A stretch of 64,000 nucleotides of DNA from Emticicia aquatilis. GTDB lineage: Bacteria > Bacteroidota > Bacteroidia > Cytophagales > Spirosomataceae. Every line of letters starts with the position of its first letter. Position 1 is the first letter of the stretch. This document shows, piece by piece, positions 61,142 to 64,000 of this stretch. The stretch lies in contig NZ_BMKK01000005.1 in the NCBI RefSeq assembly GCF_014644295.1, positions 186,001 through 250,000 of the forward strand, given 5' to 3'. The notes beneath the pieces are model-generated. The model searched no databases. It was not told where the DNA came from and worked only from the letters and a program-made list of their open reading frames with translations. The position numbers and the translations under genes are program-made.

Positions 61142-64000
61142 TTAATTATCACATCCTTGTATAGTTGCTTTAAAAACACTTCCTGCACTAACACTAAACC
61201 CTGGTAAAAGCTCAATTTTGTTAGTTGCTTGATAATTAACCTTTGACGCTCCCGACAAAGCATTGCTGGCACTAATCGAATCCGCTGCTTTTAGGGTAGC
61301 GTTTGTATTGGTGTAATTATCTGCTGTGGTCAAGTTTAAGCTCGATACACAAGGGGTAAACGTTAAAGCCAACGATTTACTTGCTGCACGATTATTAGCG
61401 TCATCTCTCGCTTGTACGGAAACAATATACGTTCCGGCCGCTAAAGCTGGTAACGAATAACTAAGATTTACGGTACTATCTATTTTTACTCCATTTACGA
61501 TTATTTCGTATGTAATATTAGTTGTTACATCATCGGTTGATGGATTCCACGATAATTGATAATTATTGGATATTGGTGCTATACTTGTCAAATTGCTTGG
61601 TGTTGTTGGTGGTAAGACATCGCTATTTACACTTTCTAACAAAAATTTAGCATCGGCCCAATCTCCATGGTCACAAAAATTATTGTCTCCCGAAGTATCA
61701 GTAATTAATTTTATTTGAGAGGTGTTACTTATATCAAGATTTACATCTACTGTTGCTGATGATGGATATAAAGTCGGGCTTGTATAAGCCAAATTATTAT
61801 CTTTATATATTTTAAAAATAACACTTCCGCAGTTTCCATCTAAAACCTCATCGTCAATACCAATTTTTGCTTTAAATGTATTATACTGATTAGGTGTCAA
61901 ATTATAGATTATTTCCGAATTGGCATGTGTCCCAAGTCCTTTAGCATAAGTTGTACCGTTAAGTGTTAAAGTCCTTCCATCACCCACAGCATCTTCACCA
62001 TTACTTTTATCAATTTCAACTGGTCCAAAACCATTAGTACTTGACACAGCTGTTAAGTCTGAAACATAAACCTGAGCACTACCCCCAGAATTAGCTTTAG
62101 CTACAAAATCAATCTTTGAGCTTGGCGTAGCATTATTTCCTAAGTCAATGGCTTTTACATAACATTCAAAAGATTGATTTAAGATGCTTGTCTGAGAAGT
62201 GTATTGATAAGAAAGCGTTTGAGCATTTACAATAGCTTTGGATACTCCATTGACAAATATCTCATAAGAGTTAATACCAGTATTATCAGAAACACTATTC
62301 CATGATAAATTGAATGAGTTATTTGTAATATTATATACTTTAATTAATGGCTCATCGGGCGGAGTAATATCACTTGGATTACAGTTAGGATAAATGTCTT
62401 TTATGGAGGTCGTTGAAAGTCCATAAGAGTCTGTTACTCTTAACGTAACTCTGTAAAAATACAAGTGTCCATCACACGGTACAATTTCAAGATTCACCTG
62501 CGAGGTTTGTCTTGTTACATCTAAAGCAGGGTGTGAGTGGTCGTCGTGATATAAACGGACTGTCCAACGATAAGTAAGTTGACTACTGGCTTCTTCGTTG
62601 TCAGAAACTTGTGCAGAAAGGGCAATAATATCAGTGCCATTGTTATTGAAGAAATTAATAGCATCAACACTGGTAGAGTTTATAACTGGAGGTGTATTAT
62701 TGAGCGAGATAATAGTAGAGGTTGTATCTGTCAGCCCACCTTCATCAGTAACAGTAAGCAAAACCTTAAAAGCCTGTGGATTTGACGAACCATTATCAAA
62801 TGTATGAGAAGGGTTCACTCCACTTCCAGTCTGTCCATCACCAAAATCCCATGTGTATGTGAGAGTACCTGTATTTTCAGGGTCAGTAGAGGCCGAAGCA
62901 TCGAAAGTAACATTTAAAGGCGAAGTTCCATTTTTAGTACTTGGTGTAAATTTTGCCGTTGGAGCAATATTAGTACCTAAAGTATAGTAAATTCTACGAA
63001 TTTCCTGTGGGTCTCCTTCATTGAAACCTAATTTCACATAATAAAGTGCTTGGTCAGCTGGGTTATAAGCCAAAGTTACAGCTCCAAGAGCGATTGTATT
63101 CAAATCTCTAAATGATGTTGGGTTCTCGTTATTATCAAACGAAAAGCTCTTAATCCAACCAGGAGTAAAGTCAGCAAAAATATAAGAGTTACGGTATTCT
63201 TCTGGAAACGCCGTACCTGTGTACCAAACTCCTCCGATAGAACACGTACCTGTAAAGTTACTGCCAGGAAATTCGTCAGAACCAATCGTATGAGCCATAT
63301 CATTAATGATTACTCGAGCAGAAATGTCTTCTTGAGAGCCTTCGTGTATCCATTCTACGGTTGGTTTTTTGTAAGTTGCAGGTGTATAAGTCGGATTTGA
63401 CCACAACGTCGGTCTATCATTTCCTTCATAAATCGGCCACCCAAAATTTTGCCCTCCTTGGGTAATGATATTTAATTCTTCACGGTTATTCCAACCAACT
63501 TCTCCGATATACACTATCCCAGGTGAGCCAGAGTTAGGTCTTACTGAAAGTCTGAAAGGATTTCGGAATCCTAACGCCCAAACACGAGATTGAGCCGAGC
63601 GAGGAGCATTTGAATCATAAAACGGATTTCCTCCTACTCCATCACCAGTGTTAGGGTCAATTCTAAGAATTTTCCCATTAAGAGAGTTTATCATCTGACA
63701 ACGATATACCCTATCTTCGACATTTTCAGCCTCTGATAAAATCCCATCAGCCAATGCTTCGCCATCATAATCAATACCGAGACCACCATCACCACTACCA
63801 ATAAACAATGTTCCATCATTACCAAAAGCCATACCTCCACCAGCATGATTTGTGCCTGTAATTGGAATACCTGTCGATTTTGTTTCACCCAAAAGTACTA
63901 ACCTTGAACCATAATCAACCGTAGTTGGGGTTTGCGGAGTAGGTGTTGTATATCTTGTTACACGAGCAATAGTTGCTCCTTCAAGCGAGGTATTAGGGTC
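61142..64000 (-). CDS. PQQ-type sugar dehydrogenase fused to surface domains (partial, 5' end outside window)
   Basis: The N-terminus lies outside the window; 952 residues are visible without a stop, reading on from the window edge. The first ~330 are the C-terminal part of a six-bladed propeller of the glucose/sorbosone dehydrogenase family (GGGMAFGNDGTLFIGSGDGG, GKILRIDPNTGDG, RVWALGFRNPFRLSV). Next come a PKD domain (APTAKFTPSTKNGTSPLNV, ASASTDPENTGTLTYTWDFG), a second Ig-like domain, an FN3 domain (~560-645), an NPCBM-like carbohydrate-binding domain (~660-800), another FN3, and a terminal block ending IELLPGFSVSAGSVFKA, which is a 3-coathanger-stack type sorting/anchoring end. It is secreted and probably oxidises a sugar or polyol at the cell surface; metal and PQQ ligands lie partly outside. 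Confidence 0.9.
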   Translation of the reverse strand, partial: DPNTSLEGATIARVTRYTTPTPQTPTTVDYGSRLVLLGETKSTGIPITGTNHAGGGMAFGNDGTLFIGSGDGGLGIDYDGEALADGILSEAENVEDRVYRCQMINSLNGKILRIDPNTGDGVGGNPFYDSNAPRSAQSRVWALGFRNPFRLSVRPNSGSPGIVYIGEVGWNNREELNIITQGGQNFGWPIYEGNDRPTLWSNPTYTPATYKKPTVEWIHEGSQEDISARVIINDMAHTIGSDEFPGSNFTGTCSIGGVWYTGTAFPEEYRNSYIFADFTPGWIKSFSFDNNENPTSFRDLNTIALGAVTLAYNPADQALYYVKLGFNEGDPQEIRRIYYTLGTNIAPTAKFTPSTKNGTSPLNVTFDASASTDPENTGTLTYTWDFGDGQTGSGVNPSHTFDNGSSNPQAFKVLLTVTDEGGLTDTTSTIISLNNTPPVINSTSVDAINFFNNNGTDIIALSAQVSDNEEASSQLTYRWTVRLYHDDHSHPALDVTRQTSQVNLEIVPCDGHLYFYRVTLRVTDSYGLSTTSIKDIYPNCNPSDITPPDEPLIKVYNITNNSFNLSWNSVSDNTGINSYEIFVNGVSKAIVNAQTLSYQYTSQTSILNQSFECYVKAIDLGNNATPSSKIDFVAKANSGGSAQVYVSDLTAVSSTNGFGPVEIDKSNGEDAVGDGRTLTLNGTTYAKGLGTHANSEIIYNLTPNQYNTFKAKIGIDDEVLDGNCGSVIFKIYKDNNLAYTSPTLYPSSATVDVNLDISNTSQIKLITDTSGDNNFCDHGDWADAKFLLESVNSDVLPPTTPSNLTSIAPISNNYQLSWNPSTDDVTTNITYEIIVNGVKIDSTVNLSYSLPALAAGTYIVSVQARDDANNRAASKSLALTFTPCVSSLNLTTADNYTNTNATLKAADSISASNALSGASKVNYQATNKIELLPGFSVSAGSVFKATIQGCDN

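Noticed and set aside
1-64000. CRISPR arrays, tRNA or rRNA genes, prophage or insertion sequences
   Set aside because: No regularly spaced direct repeats, no cloverleaf or rRNA core sequence, and no transposase, integrase or phage structural gene could be recognised.

Overview
The window looks like chromosomal DNA of an AT-rich member of the Bacteroidota, most likely order Cytophagales (Spirosomataceae-like, for example Emticicia or Runella relatives). This rests on two SusC/SusD pairs, DUF4136 and DUF4097 proteins, a protein ending in a 3-coathanger-stack domain, intergenic GGGG/CCCC palindromes, and start codons preceded by ACAAAATT-type A-rich contexts rather than Shine-Dalgarno sequences. 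The genus is an inference. No rRNA, tRNA, CRISPR array, prophage or insertion sequence was recognised.

Region 1 (1-21.8 kb) is an efflux-type gene cluster. On the minus strand, starting at 20.2 kb, come a membrane-fusion adaptor, one MacB/LolD-type ATPase, and at least seven paralogous ~800-residue FtsX/MacB-type permeases (the last is cut by the window edge). A secreted IroE-like esterase and a 97-residue protein of unknown function sit among the permeases. Each permease appears to be two fused 4-helix MacB modules without its own ATPase, so one ATPase may serve all seven. An NtrC-family sigma-54 response regulator is encoded divergently. The space between holds two tandem palindromes (TGTCCG-N4-CGGACA and TGTACG-N4-CGGACG) 21 bp apart, and a sigma-54-like promoter facing the adaptor. 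This suggests one stress-responsive regulon.

Region 2 (21.8-35.3 kb) is mostly housekeeping: an ArsC/Spx-like protein, a DinB-like protein, two tandem DUF4136 lipoproteins, aroB, a GT2 glycosyltransferase, a TerC/Alx membrane protein, a large DUF4011-like SF1 helicase with an in-frame palindromic-repeat insertion, a secreted M16 peptidase, a small membrane protein and mscL.

Region 3 (35.6-48.9 kb) is nutrient uptake: two SusC/SusD outer-membrane importer pairs, a sodium:solute symporter, an atypical metallophosphoesterase and a CvpA-like protein. Region 4 (49.0-51.3 kb) is a compact arsenosugar-type module (ArsS radical SAM, CMD/AhpD-like protein, DUF2064 nucleotidyl/glycosyltransferase).

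Region 5 (51.4-64 kb) holds an M48 peptidase, a class C beta-lactamase-like hydrolase, nrdB without nrdA, oxyR, and an ECF sigma factor operon with a HEAT-repeat membrane protein (candidate anti-sigma factor) and two DUF4097 proteins. These are followed by divergent DoxX and flavin-reductase genes flanking a perfect 16-bp palindrome, a lipoprotein, and the C-terminal part of a PQQ-type sugar dehydrogenase fused to several surface domains.

Hairpin terminators separate many units, and several families of short palindromic repeats lie between genes and in one case inside a gene.
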